From assembly GCA_031292455.1 (NCBI GenBank), contig JARLHC010000128.1, forward strand, positions 1-64,000: a DNA stretch of 64,000 nucleotides, read 5' to 3'. Source of the stretch: Ignavibacteriaceae bacterium (lineage in GTDB: Bacteria; Bacteroidota; Ignavibacteria; Ignavibacteriales; Ignavibacteriaceae). Under the pieces are notes generated by a model that was not told where the DNA came from, made no database searches, and saw nothing but the letters and a program-made list of their open reading frames with translations. The position numbers and the translations under genes were made by a program. Position 1 is the first letter of the stretch; each line of letters begins with the position of its first letter. Below are positions 35,674 through 45,800 of this stretch, in pieces.

Positions 35674-36969
35674 ATGAACATGAATACAAATAAAAGCAAA
35701 AAACTATTTGAACAAGCAAGACAAATAATTCCCGGCGGCGTTAATTCCCCAGTCAGAGCATTTAAATCAGTAGGAGGTAATCCGCTCTTTATAGAGAAAG
35801 GAGTAGGTTCAAAAATCTACGATGTTGATGGAAATGAGTTTATAGAATATATAGGAAGCTGGGGCCCCCATTTATTCGGTCACAATCCCCCGTTCATTAA
35901 AAAGGCATTGTTGAAATCAATTGAAAATGGTACCAGCTTCGGAGCCCCGACTGAACTTGAAGTTAAAATGGCCAGGCTGATAACTAACCTTGTCCCATCC
36001 GTTGATATGGTTAGAATGGTTAACAGCGGTACTGAAGCAACCATGAGTGCTGTACGTACTGCACGCGGCTATACAGGAAAAGAAAAATTTGTTAAATTTG
36101 AAGGATGCTATCATGGTCATGCTGATTACTTCCTAATAAAAGCCGGTTCAGGCGCATTAACATTAGGTGTTCCTACAAGCCCTGGAGTAACTAAAGGAAA
36201 TGCTGAAGATACACTCCTCGCCGATTATAATAATATTGATTCTGTTAAGCGATTAGTTAAAGCTAATAAAAATAAAATAGCCGCTGTCATTATTGAACCT
36301 GTAGCTGGTAATATGGGTGTTGTCCCTGCTGATAATAACTTTCTTAAAGAACTTAGACAAATCTGTGATGAAGAAAAAATTATCTTGATCTTTGATGAAG
36401 TAATGACTGGCTTCCGCGTTTCGCAAAAGGGTGCGCAGGGGATCTATAATGTTAAGCCCGATATGATTACTTTCGGTAAAATTATAGGAGGTGGACTCCC
36501 GGTCGGTGCTTTCGGCGGAAAGAAAGAAATTATGGAAATGGTTGCGCCTGCCGGTCCAGTATACCAAGCAGGTACATTGAGCGGTAACCCTCTTGCTATG
36601 GCCGTAGGATACGCTGCATTAACTTATATAAAGGATCATCCCGAAGTATATGATGTGCTGGAAAAGAAATCGGCGTACCTGGAAAATGGTTTTAGGAATA
36701 ATATGAAGAAGCTTAATAAATCTTTTGCCATTAACCGCTCAGGTTCAATGATGACACTTTTTTTCAATGAAGGAAATGTCAATAATTTTCAGGCTGCAGT
36801 TAAATCAGATACTGTACTTTTTGGAAAATATTTCCATGAAATGCTTGCAAGAGGTATCTATCTAGCCCCTTCGCAGTTTGAGGCTGTCTTCATTTCAACT
36901 GCTCACACTACAGCTGATTTTGATAAAACAATTACTGCTAATTTTGAATCTCTTAAAGCAATAATCTAA
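35674..36969 (+). CDS. hemL: Glutamate-1-semialdehyde 2,1-aminomutase
   Basis: A 431-residue PLP enzyme that converts glutamate-1-semialdehyde to 5-aminolevulinate. The N-terminal signature is PGGVNSPVRAFKSVGG, with NSGTEATMSAVR and CYHGHADYFL. The Schiff-base lysine is K269 in TFGKIIGGGLPVGAFGG, preceded by DEVMTGFR. Together with HemA it supplies ALA for the HemB encoded upstream. Confidence 0.96.
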   Translation: MNMNTNKSKKLFEQARQIIPGGVNSPVRAFKSVGGNPLFIEKGVGSKIYDVDGNEFIEYIGSWGPHLFGHNPPFIKKALLKSIENGTSFGAPTELEVKMARLITNLVPSVDMVRMVNSGTEATMSAVRTARGYTGKEKFVKFEGCYHGHADYFLIKAGSGALTLGVPTSPGVTKGNAEDTLLADYNNIDSVKRLVKANKNKIAAVIIEPVAGNMGVVPADNNFLKELRQICDEEKIILIFDEVMTGFRVSQKGAQGIYNVKPDMITFGKIIGGGLPVGAFGGKKEIMEMVAPAGPVYQAGTLSGNPLAMAVGYAALTYIKDHPEVYDVLEKKSAYLENGFRNNMKKLNKSFAINRSGSMMTLFFNEGNVNNFQAAVKSDTVLFGKYFHEMLARGIYLAPSQFEAVFISTAHTTADFDKTITANFESLKAII

Positions 36970-37344
36970 ATGATTTGCTTTTACGTTAATCGAATAAGCT
37001 AATTTTGAATGCACAGCCAATTTTACGATATATTCCAATGTTGATCTTCTATTATGGAAGATGCAACTCAAACTCGGCTGTTAAACGACAAATAGACTAC
37101 TTTTAGCGAGCAGTACTTTGGGGGAATTTTGCTTTCCACAGGAATTATCAGGCAAAAATAAACTATAAAATTTCCGTGTATTTGTCAAGCTTTATTAATA
37201 TTTATCTGCTATTTCCTCAACTGAAAAAATTTTGCACCGGTCATCCCGGTTTAATATTACTTGTTTGCTTGCTCGATATTTTGATAAAGACTGCCAGAAA
37301 AGATAAATTTGATTTGCATTAAATATTTAAGAAAGGTTTTTAGT
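36970..37344. other. Gene-free region between hemL and cstA
   Basis: This 375-base stretch has no credible coding frame. It contains an inner stem TTGATCTTC/GAAGATgCAA (37041-37049 with 37057-37066, one bulge), enclosed by ACAGCC (37013-37018) and GGCTGT (37076-37081). A small hairpin ACCGG/CCGGT lies at about 37237-37251. A structured leader of cstA is possible but unproven, and there is no clear hemL terminator. Confidence 0.35.
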
Positions 37345-39186
37345 ATGAATGCAATGCCCCTGATTATAATCGCAATTATCTTTTTTGCATTAGCATATAG
37401 ATTTTATTATAGCTTTATAGCTGCTAAGGTTGCTGTAATTAATGATAAAAGAATAACCCCTTCAAATAAATTATATGACGGGCAAAACTTCTATCCTATG
37501 AGCAAGTGGGTCCTGTTCGGCCATCATTTTGCCGCAATAGCAGGCGCCGGTCCGCTTGTCGGGCCTGTACTTGCTACTCAGTTCGGATATTTTCCCGGTT
37601 TTATTTGGATGTTGGTTGGGGCTGTTATGGCTGGGGGTGTGCACGACCTTGTAATTCTGGTTGCTTCCGTACGCCATGACGGCAAATCTATTGTTGAGAT
37701 TGCAAAAACTGAAATTGGAAAGGTCAGTGGTATAACCACAAGCATAGCGGTTTTAATAATTATTATTATCGCGTTGGCAGGTTTAGGTCTGGTAGTAATT
37801 AATTCTTTATCAGAAAGTTCATGGGGAACCTTTACTATAGCAGCTACTATCCCAATTGCAATCATTATGGGGCTGTGGATGTTTAAAATAAGAAAGGGGA
37901 AAACAGCAGAAGCTACTGTTTTTGGTGTTGTTGTTCTTTTCACCTGCGTTGTTTTAGGAAGATATATTCCGGGTTCTGCGCTTGCACCATTTTTCACTTT
38001 CGATCATAAAACATTAACCCTGCTCCTTGCTGGATATGGATTCTTAGCATCAGTTCTGCCCGTTTGGCTCCTACTCTCCCCCAGAGATTATTTAAGCTCA
38101 ATAATGAAAATCTCGGTAATTGCCCTTCTCGCTGTAGGTATTATTGTTGTTGCTCCAACATTGAAAATGCCGGCCTTTACAAATTATGTCCACGGAGGCG
38201 GACCTGTCATTCCGGGAACTCTTTTCCCATATTTATTTATAACGATTGCATGCGGGGCCATTTCCGGCTTTCATTCTCTGGTTAGTTCCGGTACTACGCC
38301 TAAAATGCTTATGAGGGAAGGTCATATTAAATCAATCGCTGCAGGCGCTATGCTGGTTGAAGGATTGGTCAGCATCCTTGCTTTAATAGCTGCTGCAAGC
38401 CTGTTTCCATTAGATTATTTCATGATCAATGTGCCGGTTGATAAATTACAAAGTATTTTACCACAGCTTCATGCAATGGGTTTTACCACATCGGATCTTC
38501 CTAATCTATCGGCACAGGTGGGAGAAAAGATTGCCGGAAGAACTGGAGGCGCTGTTTCTCTTGCTGTTGGAATGGCACAGATCTTTTCTTCGATTCCCGG
38601 ATTAAAGAACCTTATGTCTTACTGGTATCATTTCGCCATCATGTTCGAAGCCCTCTTTATACTAACTACTATTGATGCAGGTACAAGGATTGGCAGGTTT
38701 GTCCTTCAGGAATCTTTAGGGAAAATCTATAAACCCTTCGGAAGGGCTAACTGGCTTCCTGGAAATTTGTTAGCCAGCTTTATTATTGTCTTTGCCTGGG
38801 GTTACTTTATTTATACGGGAACGGTTGCAACTATTTGGCCTATGTTCGGAACTGCAAACCAGCTTCTTGCCGGAATAGCCCTTGTAATCGGGACTTCTTA
38901 TATAATAAATAATGGAAAAGCCCGTTATGTCTGGGTTACTTTAATTCCAATGGTCTTTATTTTTATTATTACCCTTACTGCAGGAACCGAAAATATAGTT
39001 AATATCTATTACCCCCAGTTGTTTAATCCTCTTACTTTAATACAGGGAATAATCAACCTTTCCCTTACAGGAATTATAATGTTTTGTGCTCTTGCTATTT
39101 TAATCGACGCCGTCCCTAAATGGAGAAAGGTTATTAAAAAAGGAGAGCCTGTATTGATACCTGAACCTGAAGATGCATTAGTTTAG
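37345..39186 (+). CDS. cstA: Carbon starvation protein A-type transporter
   Basis: A 613-residue membrane protein of the CstA family with about 16 hydrophobic segments. Diagnostic parts are AAKVAVINDKRITPSNKLYD, FGHHFAAIAGAGPLVGPVLA, GGVHDLV, HSLVSSGTTPKML and FGTANQLLAGIAL. Family members import peptides or pyruvate on nutrient limitation. The length matches the shorter CstA type rather than E. coli CstA. ATG 37345 is preferred because AGAAAGG precedes it; a TTG at 37309 would add a poorly conserved tail. Confidence 0.93.
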   Translation: MNAMPLIIIAIIFFALAYRFYYSFIAAKVAVINDKRITPSNKLYDGQNFYPMSKWVLFGHHFAAIAGAGPLVGPVLATQFGYFPGFIWMLVGAVMAGGVHDLVILVASVRHDGKSIVEIAKTEIGKVSGITTSIAVLIIIIIALAGLGLVVINSLSESSWGTFTIAATIPIAIIMGLWMFKIRKGKTAEATVFGVVVLFTCVVLGRYIPGSALAPFFTFDHKTLTLLLAGYGFLASVLPVWLLLSPRDYLSSIMKISVIALLAVGIIVVAPTLKMPAFTNYVHGGGPVIPGTLFPYLFITIACGAISGFHSLVSSGTTPKMLMREGHIKSIAAGAMLVEGLVSILALIAAASLFPLDYFMINVPVDKLQSILPQLHAMGFTTSDLPNLSAQVGEKIAGRTGGAVSLAVGMAQIFSSIPGLKNLMSYWYHFAIMFEALFILTTIDAGTRIGRFVLQESLGKIYKPFGRANWLPGNLLASFIIVFAWGYFIYTGTVATIWPMFGTANQLLAGIALVIGTSYIINNGKARYVWVTLIPMVFIFIITLTAGTENIVNIYYPQLFNPLTLIQGIINLSLTGIIMFCALAILIDAVPKWRKVIKKGEPVLIPEPEDALV

Positions 39187-39267
39187 TTATTTTGTTAATC
39201 AGACTTTCTTGAATTAGGGAGTGTGCTTATAATATTTATTTATTGAATTAATCTGGAGTGGTTATTT

Positions 39268-40053
39268 ATGAAAGTTCTGAACCTGGAAAAACCTATCATT
39301 GCTATGATACATGTAGATGCGTTGCCCGGAACACCAAAATATGGCGGAAATATAAAGACAATTATTAAAAAAGCTAAGTCTGAAGCATTGTTATATAAAG
39401 ATGCCGGCATTGATGTTCTAATGATCGAAAATATGCACGATGTTCCTTATTTAAACCGCAATGCCGGTCCTGAGATTACATCTATAATGAGCATATTGCT
39501 GTATGAAGTAAAAAATATCTCAAACTTGCCTTCTGGTATACAGGTACTTGCAGGAGGAAATAAACAGGCATTGGGGGCTGCCCTGGCTGCAGGGGGTGAC
39601 TTTATTAGAGCCGAAGGATTTGTTTATGCTCATGTTGCTGATGAAGGTTTTTTCAACTCTGATGCCGGCGAAATTTTACGATATAGAAAACAGATCGGAG
39701 CTGAACATATTTCAATTTTTACGGACATTAAAAAGAAACACAGTTCACATTCTATTACGGATGACACTGATATAACGGATACCGCCAAAGCAGCTGAATT
39801 CTTTTTGAGTGATGGAGTAATTATAACTGGAACCGCAACAGGCAAAAAACCTTCTCTTGAAGAAATACGCAATGTAAAAGAAGCTGTTAATATCCCAATA
39901 ATTGCCGGGTCGGGTATTACAAAAGATAATGTTCTGAATTATTTGCAGTATTGCGATGCTCTCATTATAGGTTCATATTTTAAAACTGACGGTAAATGGA
40001 ATAACCCTGTAGATATAAATCGTGTAAAAAAGTTTGTGGATGTTTTAAAATAA
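39268..40053 (+). CDS. BtpA/SgcQ-family TIM-barrel protein
   Basis: A 261-residue soluble protein of the BtpA family, with IAMIHVDALPGTPKYGG at the N-terminus, GIDVLMIENMHDVPY, FIRAEGFVYAHVADEGF, and a phosphate-binding end IIAGSGITKDNV...ALIIGSYFK. In cyanobacteria BtpA stabilises photosystem I, while E. coli SgcQ lies in a sugar operon; the general biochemical role is unknown. The barrel and phosphate loop suggest a sugar-phosphate or nucleoside substrate. GGAGTGG precedes the start. It is a near neighbour of cstA. Confidence 0.88.
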   Translation: MKVLNLEKPIIAMIHVDALPGTPKYGGNIKTIIKKAKSEALLYKDAGIDVLMIENMHDVPYLNRNAGPEITSIMSILLYEVKNISNLPSGIQVLAGGNKQALGAALAAGGDFIRAEGFVYAHVADEGFFNSDAGEILRYRKQIGAEHISIFTDIKKKHSSHSITDDTDITDTAKAAEFFLSDGVIITGTATGKKPSLEEIRNVKEAVNIPIIAGSGITKDNVLNYLQYCDALIIGSYFKTDGKWNNPVDINRVKKFVDVLK

Positions 40054-40110
40054 ATTGGTATGTTTATGTGTTCTTAAACACAATTCCTAAATATTTATAA
40101 AGGAGAAGCA

Positions 40111-42027
40111 ATGATAAACACTTTGCGGTACTTTCTTTTGATATTTTCTATTTCCTTTCTGTTCATTTCCGGATGTAAAGAATCCTCAAACACTCTCATA
40201 GACCAGCCTGGAACTAACGTAACTCAAACCAAATCAATTATACCAATGACTACACAGTCAATGGCTACTGAAGGTTTTGAGACTGGATCCAAGACAGCTT
40301 ATGCTGCTGCTGACGTTACCCTGGGGACGGGTGTCTGGAACATGAGCGACGCTCTCATCGGGACTAGCACCAGTGACGTTAAAAACGGAACTGCTTCTGC
40401 CCGTATTCGTAACTCAGGTATAATCATGATGAAGTTTGATGTTACCAACGGTGCATCAACTGTTACTATCAAACATGCCATGTATGGTTCGGATGCTTCA
40501 ACTACCTGGCAATTATGGTATTCTACAAACAGCGGGTCTACATGGACACAGACTGGCTCAACCATAACAACTTCTTCAACTACACTGCAGACGGCATCAT
40601 TCACAGTGAACATCTCAGGTACTATCAGATTTGAGATTAAAAAAACGGATGGCACCTCCAACAGAACAAATATTGACGATATAACAATTTCTGATTATGC
40701 GGTCAATAACCCTGTTCCTGCAGCTACTTCCTTAAGTCCTACTTCTGCAGCAGCAGGAGGATCTTCATTTACTTTAACAGTAAATGGGAGCAATTTTATT
40801 TCTTCCTCTGTTGTTAAATGGAATGGAACAAGCCTTACAACTACATATGTCTCCGCTACTAAGGTTACAGCAACAGTTCCTGCAACTAATATCGCTTCAG
40901 CTGGAACTGCTACAGTAACAGTATTTAATCCAACACCCGGAGGAGGCACTTCATCAGGACTAACATTTACAATTACTTCAACTAATAACCCTGTTCCCTC
41001 TGCTACTTCGATGAGTCCTTCATCTGCGGCAACAGGAAGTTCTTCTTTCACCTTGGCAGTTACAGGGAGTAGTTTTATTTCATCATCAGTTGTTAAATGG
41101 AATGGGACAAGTCTTACCACAACTTATGTTTCTGCTACTCAGCTAAATGCAACTGTTCCAGCTGCTAATGTTGCAACTGCAGGTACTGCAACTGTAACCG
41201 TATTCACACCAACACCAGGTGGTGGTACCTCATCAGGGCTAACGTTTACTATTTATACAGTTTCAAGTAACGTCAACCTCACAATGGGAAATCCAAGCGG
41301 TGCGACAACTGATGTAAATAATCCACATAATTATCTATTGGATAAACCGCAGTTTTGTGCTGCCTATGACAGAGATAAAGGAATTCCAATCTGGACAAGC
41401 TGGCAGGTTAATTCAACATGGGTCAACGGACCTGGCGTAAGAAAAGATAATTTTATTCCGGATGCAACATTACCTTCGGCATGGTATCATGTAGTTACAG
41501 GTGATTATACCGGTTCGAATTTCTCACGCGGACATATGTGTCCATCCGCAGATCGTATTAATACACAGGCTAATAATGATGCTGTGTTTGTAATGACAAA
41601 TATGATTCCACAGAACCAGAATAATAATGGTGGTCCTTGGGAAGCTCTTGAGACATACGAACGCACATTAGCAAATGCAGGTAATGTACTTTACATTATC
41701 AGTGGCGGTTACGGCGCCGGTGGAACAGATCTTAATGGAACTGTTGTATCAACTATTGCAGGCGGAAAAGTTACTGTCCCTGCAAAAACATGGAAAGTAA
41801 TTATGGTTCTGCCTGCCGGAACTAATGATGTTTCCCGCGTTACCACAAGTACCAGATGCATAGCTGTTATTATGAATAATGATAATGGCCCATTCAATAG
41901 TTGGGGTACTTATAGAGTAAGCGTTGATTATATCGAATCTTTAACTGGATTTGATTTCTTTTCAAATGTTTCCCCTTCAATACAGTCAGTAATTGAATCT
42001 GTTGTGGATAGTGGACCTACACAATAG
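40111..42027 (+). CDS. Lipoprotein DNA/RNA non-specific endonuclease with two IPT/TIG-like repeats
   Basis: A 638-residue exported protein with a lipobox at C22 (FLFISGC). Residues about 50-198 are a beta-sandwich-like region. Two tandem repeats (199-291 and 292-384) follow, each opening with NNPVP and ending [12 protein letters not shown]; they look like IPT/TIG Ig-like folds. The C-terminal domain (about 400-625) is a NUC1/NucA-type beta-beta-alpha-metal nuclease: H475 in [11 protein letters not shown] is the general base, and [19 protein letters not shown] holds the Mg-binding Asn and the Glu (E514). The first residue of the usual DRGH motif is Ser. AAGGAG precedes the start. A NuiA-type inhibitor gene faces it at 42258-42665. 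Confidence 0.9.
   Translation: MINTLRYFLLIFSISFLFISGCKESSNTLIDQPGTNVTQTKSIIPMTTQSMATEGFETGSKTAYAAADVTLGTGVWNMSDALIGTSTSDVKNGTASARIRNSGIIMMKFDVTNGASTVTIKHAMYGSDASTTWQLWYSTNSGSTWTQTGSTITTSSTTLQTASFTVNISGTIRFEIKKTDGTSNRTNIDDITISDYAVNNPVPAATSLSPTSAAAGGSSFTLTVNGSNFISSSVVKWNGTSLTTTYVSATKVTATVPATNIASAGTATVTVFNPTPGGGTSSGLTFTITSTNNPVPSATSMSPSSAATGSSSFTLAVTGSSFISSSVVKWNGTSLTTTYVSATQLNATVPAANVATAGTATVTVFTPTPGGGTSSGLTFTIYTVSSNVNLTMGNPSGATTDVNNPHNYLLDKPQFCAAYDRDKGIPIWTSWQVNSTWVNGPGVRKDNFIPDATLPSAWYHVVTGDYTGSNFSRGHMCPSADRINTQANNDAVFVMTNMIPQNQNNNGGPWEALETYERTLANAGNVLYIISGGYGAGGTDLNGTVVSTIAGGKVTVPAKTWKVIMVLPAGTNDVSRVTTSTRCIAVIMNNDNGPFNSWGTYRVSVDYIESLTGFDFFSNVSPSIQSVIESVVDSGPTQ
40705..41262 (+). repeat. Two tandem 279-base direct repeats inside the nuclease gene
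   Basis: Units 40705-40983 and 40984-41262 encode two 93-residue Ig-like repeats that differ at only a minority of amino acids. Stretches such as [20 protein letters not shown] are identical in both. At the DNA level the codons have diverged noticeably, so the duplication is not very recent or has been kept from recombining. Confidence 0.75.
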
Positions 42028-42050
42028 AAATAATTAATTTCTGAGCTTTA

Positions 42051-42080
42051 TGCATGCCCTTAACTAAGGGCATGCACTAT
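42051..42080 (+). terminator. Strong hairpin terminator after the nuclease gene
   Basis: TGCATGCCCTTA (42051-42062) pairs with TAAGGGCATGCA (42065-42076), a 12-base perfect inverted repeat, followed by CTATTTT. It lies 23 bases after the nuclease stop codon and about 180 before the end of the convergent inhibitor gene. Confidence 0.75.
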
Positions 42081-42257
42081 TTTAAAGGCCCTCGCACTAA
42101 ATGCTCGATATGCTAACTTATGAAGAAGACCCATAATAGTACTTCCTTTTTGACCTTAATTATTTTCTAAAAAATACGGTTTCAAAACGATTTCAGGCAT
42201 GGTTATATAGTTATATCTCAACTAAGCCTCTGTATTTCCTAATCCCCGTCAATTCTA

Positions 42258-42665
42258 TTAAGTTTGCATTTGTTTTGTTGATATCCCGGCTATATTTCCT
42301 GATGGTGCCTTCCCGGTAATATAGACATCGATATATATTCTCCCTCTACGGAATACTTTTATATCAGTCAGGTTTTCTTTAAGAACTTTAACAAGATTTC
42401 TGAAGCGGGCAACTCGTTCTTTATCTTCAGATGTATGCCAATCCTGCTCCATAGTGGGTGTAGAAAATAAGTGATTAAAATCAAACTCTTCTATATTATC
42501 CTCTGGAGAACCCTTAGTGCGTTTAAGTATTTCCGTTTTATCTATTGCTGTCTCTTTTGTATTCTCCCAAATGAAAACTTCAAAAGGATAGTCTAACTCA
42601 GTTTGATAAAATAAACCATTAATAGCTTCCGATAGGGTCTCGTAGAGCTCTAAATCAGTTTTCAT
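42258..42665 (-). CDS. nuiA: NuiA-family nuclease inhibitor
   Basis: A 135-residue cytoplasmic protein (no signal peptide) that matches the NuiA family, first known from Anabaena as the inhibitor of the non-specific nuclease NucA. Matching stretches are ELDYPFEVFIWE, DFNHLFSTPTMEQDWH, VKVLKENLTDIKVFRRG and IYIDVYITG. The structural work on NucA-NuiA, as I recall it, places a Glu near residue 24 and the C-terminal Thr135 at the nuclease metal; here E23 aligns with the former, and the protein is 135 residues long and ends in Thr. It sits tail to tail with the NUC1-type nuclease gene, so it probably protects the cell from that enzyme before export. Confidence 0.88.
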   Translation of the reverse strand: MKTDLELYETLSEAINGLFYQTELDYPFEVFIWENTKETAIDKTEILKRTKGSPEDNIEEFDFNHLFSTPTMEQDWHTSEDKERVARFRNLVKVLKENLTDIKVFRRGRIYIDVYITGKAPSGNIAGISTKQMQT

Positions 42666-42845
42666 TTATTATTCCTCTGATAAATATTATAGTGTATAAC
42701 TTATTTTGAATTTTAATAAATCTAACTAATATACATAGAAAAAATCAGGCATATCGTAAAAGTTAAGCCATATTACTATCATTGTTCAAAACTATTTCTT
42801 AATTTATTCTATAAAGAAATTCTTAACATATTAAAAGTTACTCAG

Positions 42846-45800
42846 ATGCAAAAAATTATATTAACAGCAATAACAGTCTTTGTATTAATGAATCCTGCAA
42901 ATCTGTTTGCGCAGAATTCTAAGTCATCACCCGACTCCCTAAAGAATATTCCTTTATCAGGTCTCAAATTCAGAAGCATCGGACCGGCATTAACGGGAGG
43001 AAGAGTAATAGATATTGCTGTCAACCCTGTAGATCATTCAGAATATTTTATTGCATCAGGGAGCGGTTCCTTATGGAAAACCATGAACAACGGAATAACA
43101 TTTTCGCCTGCTTTTGATAATCAAAAAACATATGCAATCGGATCTGTAGGTATTGATCCTTCTAATCCAAATGTGGTTTGGGCTGGTACAGGTGAAAATG
43201 GAAACCAAAATAATGTCGTTTACGGAGATGGCATTTATAAAAGTGAAGACGGTGGCAAGAGCTGGAAAAATATGGGGATTAAGAATTCAGAACATATTGG
43301 GGGAATTGCCATTGATCCAAAGAACTCAAATCAGGTTTATATAGCAGCTATGGGTCCGCTGAGGAGAGAGGGAGGAGACAGAGGAATATTTAAAACAACA
43401 GACGGAGGGAAAACATGGAATAATGTTCTGTACATAAGTAAGTATACCGGCTGTTATGAAGTCCATATGGATCCAAGATTTCCAAATATAATTTATGCCG
43501 TTGCACACCAGAGAATGAGAAATTTATACACGGGTATTAGCGGCGGCCCTGAGAGCGGTATATATAAAAGTATTGATTACGGAACAACATGGGAGAAAAT
43601 GAAACAAGGTCTTCCATCAGAGGATGTGGGACGTATAGGTATGTCGGTTTCACCTGTTAATCCTGACATTTTATATGCTATTATTGAAGCAAAAAAAGAA
43701 CAGGGAGTATATAAGAGTACAGACCGCGGCGTTAGCTGGACAAAACAAAATAGCTATGTTTCTGCATATCCTTTTTATTTCCAAAAATTATTCTGTGATA
43801 TAAAAGAAGCTGACAGAGTCTATAGTATGGATGTTTTTATTCACGTTAGTAATGACGGTGGAAAAACATGGGCTAACTTAGGTGAAAAAAACAAACACGT
43901 AGATAATCATGTCCTTTGGATTGATCCTGATAATAACAAACATCTTCTATCAGGATGCGATGGCGGTGTTTACGAATCTTACGACCAGGGGCAGAACTGG
44001 GACTTTAAAAGCAATATTCCTATTGCTGAAGTTTATAAAGTAACAACAGATAATCAAACTCCATTTTACAATGTTTATATCGGTACTCAGGATAATAACA
44101 GTCTTGGCGGACCATCACGCACTATTAGCTCGGGCGGAATAACAAATCAGGATTGGGTGTTTACTTTAGCAGGTGATGGGTTTCAAACTCAGGTTGACTG
44201 GAAAGACCCGAATATTATTTATGCGGAGTCTCAAAACGGTGGATTAACAAAATTCAATAAGTTAAGCGGAGAAAAACTTGATATTAAACCTTATGATTTA
44301 ACCGATACAGCCTATCGCTTCGATTGGGATGCGGCACTCCTTATTTCACAACATAACAATAACAGGTTGTATTTCGGAAGCAATAAACTTTTCCGGACCG
44401 ATGATCAGGGAAATAGCTGGAAAGAAATAAGTCCTGATCTTACCCGGGGAGTTCCTGATAACTTTCAGAAACTAATGGGAAGAAGTTGGAGTATTGATGA
44501 GTTGGTAAATAAGGGGAGTAATGCCCAGATTTCCACAATTGCCGAATCTCCTTTGGATGAAAACATATTATATGTTGGATCAGGAGATGGTCTCATCTAT
44601 TATTCAACCGATGCTGGTAAAACATGGAGAAAATCTCTCTCTGTCTCAGATTTACCTGATTATGTGCGGGTCCATCAGATCATTGCATCGAAATATGATA
44701 AGCTCGTGGCCTACGCTGCATGTCATAATTTTTCTGATGGGGATTATAAACCTTATCTATTAAAAACAACTAACGGTGGTAATTCTTGGTTTTCTATTAA
44801 CTCGAATCTTCCGGAAAAGGGCAGCACTTATACAATTGCAGAAGATTATGTTGATTCTAATCTTTTATTCGTTGGGACTCAGTTTGGCGTTTATTATACT
44901 AATACAGGCGGAAAAGAATGGATATCATTTAAGAATGGAATGCCCGCAATTGGTGTTATGGATTTGAGGATTCAACAAAATGAAAACGACCTTGTTGTAT
45001 CAACTTATGGAAGGGGAGTCTATATCCTGGACGATTATTCTCCATTGCGTTATTTATCAAAAGAGACTCTTCAGAAGGAAGCTTTTATATTTCCAATTAA
45101 AGATGCACTTATGTTTGTTCCCTCTGCTCCATTTGGATTTAACGGCATAGCTTTCATGGGGGCAAGATTTTTTACCGCTCCTAATCCTGACGTAGGCGCA
45201 GTGCTCACTTATTATATTAAAGATGATTATAAATCCTTAAAGGATAAAAGAAGAGATGCTGAAAAGGAACTGCAAAAGAAAGGTGAAGATATTGATTTCC
45301 CTTCCTACAATACCTTAAAAAAGGAAAATGAGCAACCCGAATCATTTTTACTTTTTACAATTGCTGACGATAAAGGAAATGTTGTAAGAAAATTAAAAAC
45401 TGATATTAAAAAAGGAATTGGAAGAATTGTATGGGATTTCCGGTATGATGTATTTACTCCGGTCTCAATAGTTCCATTTGATAATTCAGTTCCTTGGGAT
45501 GAGCCAGACAAAGGATATATTGTGGTTCCTGGAAAATATACCGTATCACTATCAAAATTTGATGATGGTATTTTTACACAATTAGCTGAACCGAAAGAAT
45601 TTATTTGTAAACGACTGTATAATGCAAACATATCTGAAAAGGATAAAATTGTGCTGGATGCATTTAACAGAAAAGTAGCCGAATTAACCAGAGCTATAAC
45701 TGGTTCTGATGCCTGGCGTGCAGAATTGGTTAATAAGTTAGCATATCTGAAGAAAACTGTATTTGAATCAGCTAAAGTTCCGATAGATACATATTCAAAA

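Noticed and set aside
37237-37251. Small hairpin ACCGG/CCGGT as a terminator
   Set aside because: The stem is five pairs and has no T-run after it.
37309-37344. Longer cstA starting at TTG 37309
   Set aside because: The extra 12 residues are not typical of CstA, and AGAAAGG supports ATG 37345.
40695-41120. Minus-strand frame across the nuclease repeats
   Set aside because: It is the antisense of the two Ig-like repeats and has no features of its own.
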